Shown here: piece by piece, positions 3,992 through 6,084 of the stretch
Layout of the letters: every line of letters begins with the position of its first letter
How positions within the stretch are numbered: position 1 is the first letter of the stretch
Origin: Myxococcales bacterium
Lineage (GTDB): Bacteria; Myxococcota_A; Polyangia; Fen-1088
Direction: 5' to 3'
DNA: 6,084 nucleotides
Assembly (NCBI GenBank): GCA_003170035.1
Contig: PMZX01000183.1
Coordinates: 5,723-11,806 of the forward strand
Notes under the pieces: model-generated
What the model saw: only the letters and a program-made list of their open reading frames with translations
The model's database searches: none
What the model was told of the DNA's origin: nothing
Position numbers and translations under genes: made by a program

Positions 3992-6084
3992 CTACTCGCG
4001 CGTTGCCTCGGTGATCCGCACCCGCACCCCGGCCCCGATGGGCTGGGAAGTCTCGACGATGATGGCGTCGCCGGCATCGAGGCCCTGGGTGATGACGGCA
4101 TCGGCCGCGATTCGATCAGCCACCACCACGGTCCGCGCCTCGGCCCGACCCGTGGGCGCCACCACCAGCACGCGATCGCTGTCGCCCACGTGTGACAGGG
4201 CTGAGGCCGGCACGACAAACGCATCGGCCAGGCGTGCGCGCGCCAGACGCACCGGTCGGCCGGCCGCGGTCGCCGCCTCGGGCGGCAGCTCCGTGACCAG
4301 GTGGGTTTCGTCGCCACCGTCCGGCACGAGGCTGCACGCAACCGGCCGCCCCTCGACCTCGGCCACACAGAAGCCTTGCTTACGAACGCGCGCCACCAAC
4401 GTGCGTGGCAATTCAAAGGCGGCGCGCCAACCCGCGGACCGCAGGCGCACCGCCGGCGCGCCGGCCCGCACTGTCTGACCGAGAGTGGCCAGAGTCCTCT
4501 CGACTTGGCCCGGCGCCGAAGCCATCACGGCGACCCGTGACAGCGCCACCTGCGCTTGCCCGACCAACCCAGCGCTGGACTCGACCCTGGCGCGGGCGGC
4601 TGCGGCCCGTTTCTCGTCGGCCGTATCTTGCATGCCCTCCTTGAGTTGCTGGAAGTAGGCGAGCCGTTCTTGCAACCGGGCCAGATCAGCCAGCGCCGGA
4701 CTGGCCGCGTCGGTTGCGGCCACCACATCGCCGGATTGCAGCGGGGTTCCCGGGGACGCGAGCCGAATCACCTTCCCGCCGGCAGGGAAGCTCAACACCT
4801 GGCCGGGCAACATCTCCACCAGCGCGGTGCCATCGAACCAGCGCAGGACGGCCGCGGGTTTGACGACGAGGACGCGAGCGCGCACGGCTGCAGGTGAGTG
4901 CGGTCTGACCGCCAGAGGCACCACCAGCGTACACATGGCCAAGGCGGCCAGGGTGCCGAGCACGGCGTAGCGAATCCAGGGGCCGCCGCGCACGACCGCA
5001 GATCGCGCGGGTGCGGCCGTGACCGAGTGTGTCCGAAGCGGCGGCGGCGTCAACATCCGGCGCGGCCCTGGCGTCAACGTGCGTCTCCCGCCCTGGACGG
5101 CGCGCCGCCGGCTGGTGGCATCGGACTCCTCGGCCGCGGACATGCGACCCCGACTCGGCAACTCCGACACAGGGGGTGGCGTCCGTGCTTCGGGCGGGAT
5201 CGGCGGCGGTTCCTCCTTCAGCACGCCCGAGGGAAGTGTCTCCAGCGGAACTGGCGAGGGTTCATCCACCGGCGGGCGGACCGGTTGTGCGGCAGGCGTC
5301 TCCACCGGCGGGCCGGCCGCAGCAACCGTCTCGACCGGCGGGCTCGCCGGTTGTGCAGCAAGCGTCTCGGCCGGCGGGGGTGTTGCGTCCGCAGCCAGCA
5401 GCCACGGCTGGGCCTGCGACGGACCGTCTGGCTGGGACGTGGTCACCACGGCTGCGGGTGGCTCGTACGCTGGCGGCACATCCGATGACGGCGTCTCGCT
5501 CGATGCCGCTTCTGCCTCGGGCGGCGTTGGCTCCTCCGTCGGCGGGCGGGATTCCGCAATGAGAGACGCCTCCGGCAGCGCCGCGGGTGGCGCCGGCGCG
5601 TGGTCCTCAACAGTCGCGGGTTCCGACGAAATCGGCACCGGTGTCTCGGCGGCCGCGGGCTCTGACCAGACCGGCACCGGTGTCTTCACCCCGACGGGTT
5701 CCGACGCTATCGGCGCGGGAGCCTTTGCCGCCGGCGGCTGCCACCAACCCATCAATAGCGTCTTTGCAGTCGCCGGTTGCGACGGGCTCGGCACGGGGGC
5801 AGCAACCGTCTCGGGTTCGGACGTAGTCGGGACGGGCGTCTTGGTGGCCGCGGGCTCTGACGGAATCGGCACCGGTGTCTTGACGGCTGCGGGTTCCGAC
5901 GGAGCCGGCACCGGCGTTTTGACGGACGTGGGCTCTGACCAGACCGGCACCGGCGTCTTGGCGGCCGCGGGCTCTGGCGGAATCGGCACCGGTGTCTTGA
6001 CGGCTGCGGGTTCCGACGGAGCCGGCACCGGCGTCTTGACGGCCGTGGGCTCTGACCAGACCGGCACCGGTGTCTTCACTCCGA
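3992..6084 (-). CDS. Membrane-fusion / periplasmic adaptor protein with a long proline-rich repetitive N-terminal segment, 5' end cut off
   Basis: The reading frame is open to the right edge and ends with TAG at 3994-3992, giving 696 whole codons; the true start lies outside. Counting from the GTG at 6079: residues 1-156 are 13-residue repeats of the type VKTPVPxxSEPAA; 157-310 are Pro/Glu/Ala-rich; 316-370 are rich in arginine; 369-391 form one membrane helix. The basic stretch before the helix predicts a cytoplasmic N-terminal side. After the helix come a lipoyl-like half-domain (about 400-459, with SPGTPLQSGDVV), a short two-helix hairpin (462-516), the second lipoyl half (517-550, with APGQVERTLATLGQTVRAG), a beta-barrel-like part, and a closing part with VVPASAL and GLDAGDAIIV as in RND/HlyD adaptors. 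No transporter or outer-membrane channel gene is visible here. The C-terminal family is fairly secure; the exported substrate and N-terminal domain are unknown. dapA begins 120 bases downstream. Confidence 0.75.
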   Translation of the reverse strand, partial: GVKTPVPVWSEPTAVKTPVPAPSEPAAVKTPVPIPPEPAAAKTPVPVWSEPTSVKTPVPAPSEPAAVKTPVPIPSEPAATKTPVPTTSEPETVAAPVPSPSQPATAKTLLMGWWQPPAAKAPAPIASEPVGVKTPVPVWSEPAAAETPVPISSEPATVEDHAPAPPAALPEASLIAESRPPTEEPTPPEAEAASSETPSSDVPPAYEPPAAVVTTSQPDGPSQAQPWLLAADATPPPAETLAAQPASPPVETVAAAGPPVETPAAQPVRPPVDEPSPVPLETLPSGVLKEEPPPIPPEARTPPPVSELPSRGRMSAAEESDATSRRRAVQGGRRTLTPGPRRMLTPPPLRTHSVTAAPARSAVVRGGPWIRYAVLGTLAALAMCTLVVPLAVRPHSPAAVRARVLVVKPAAVLRWFDGTALVEMLPGQVLSFPAGGKVIRLASPGTPLQSGDVVAATDAASPALADLARLQERLAYFQQLKEGMQDTADEKRAAAARARVESSAGLVGQAQVALSRVAVMASAPGQVERTLATLGQTVRAGAPAVRLRSAGWRAAFELPRTLVARVRKQGFCVAEVEGRPVACSLVPDGGDETHLVTELPPEAATAAGRPVRLARARLADAFVVPASALSHVGDSDRVLVVAPTGRAEARTVVVADRIAADAVITQGLDAGDAIIVETSQPIGAGVRVRITEATRE
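5258..5377 (-). repeat. Second, degenerate proline-rich coding repeat (PPVETxAAQP type)
   Basis: Residues 235-273 of the visible adaptor protein contain three to four copies of a 10-12 residue unit: PPAETLAAQPAS, PPVETVAAAG, PPVETPAAQPVR, then PPVDE. The plus-strand DNA shows ACCGGCGGG-type motifs at matching spacing. The unit length and sequence differ from the 39-bp array further right, so this is a separate, older or more diverged expansion within the same linker. Confidence 0.65.
5612..6084 (-). repeat. In-frame 39-bp tandem repeat array (13-residue units) with a 117-bp super-unit, running off the window
   Basis: Twelve consecutive 39-bp units run from 6079 down to 5612, each encoding a variant of V-K-T-P-V-P-x-x-S-E-P-A-A. 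Variant endings cycle in threes (VWSEP, APSEP, IP[P/S]EP), so units 1-3 (6079-5963) and 4-6 (5962-5846) form two 117-bp super-units differing at about six positions by eye. Units 7-9 are diverged (one reads KTLLMGWWQPPA) and units 10-12 are moderately conserved. The last bases of the window match the unit 10/11 junction, so the array continues beyond the right edge. Each full unit carries one Lys and one Glu, giving little net charge. Confidence 0.92.

Noticed and set aside
4898..5562. Plus-strand frames opposite the proline-rich part of the adaptor gene (196 and 177 codons)
   Set aside because: The translations are arginine/glycine- or proline-rich low complexity and mirror the repeats of the minus-strand gene; there is no start signal or family motif.
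5612..6084. 39-bp repeats as a CRISPR array
   Set aside because: The units abut with no spacers, stay in one reading frame and encode a regular 13-residue protein repeat.

Overview
The window is G+C-rich by eye (roughly two thirds or more), with strong G/C bias at third codon positions. It looks like chromosomal DNA of a Gram-negative bacterium with a diaminopimelate peptidoglycan and an RND-type adaptor protein. The GC level, the long proline-rich linker and the divergent MurQ would suit a myxobacterium or a related deltaproteobacterial lineage. That placement is inference, since no rRNA or other taxonomic marker is present.

All five supported protein genes lie on the minus strand, so transcription runs from right to left. 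In that order they are: (1) a membrane-fusion/periplasmic-adaptor protein (3992 to beyond 6084, its N-terminus outside the window), with a very long repetitive proline-rich cytoplasmic segment before its single membrane helix; (2) dapA (2999-3871); (3) dapB (2179-2988), ten bases after dapA, with its ribosome binding site overlapping the dapA stop codon; (4) a multi-spanning membrane protein of the LPG-synthase-TM/flippase-like family (834-1925); and (5) a MurQ-family protein (698 to beyond base 1, its C-terminus outside the window). No RNA gene, insertion sequence, CRISPR array or attachment site was seen. The gaps are 120, 10, about 250 and 135 bases. None exceeds 300 bases, and none holds a convincing extra gene.

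The common theme is the cell envelope. DapA and DapB catalyse consecutive steps towards meso-diaminopimelate and lysine. MurQ normally recycles N-acetylmuramic acid 6-phosphate from peptidoglycan turnover. The other two genes encode envelope membrane proteins. Only dapA-dapB is clearly an operon; co-transcription of the rest is possible but not shown.

I see no clear new multigene system. The most notable points are: a MurQ homologue in which several residues expected for phosphosugar binding and catalysis are replaced; an in-frame 39-bp repeat array with a recently duplicated 117-bp super-unit; the unusual layout of the adaptor protein (cytoplasmic proline-rich repeats, membrane helix, periplasmic domain); and a strong hairpin between the flippase-like gene and murQ.
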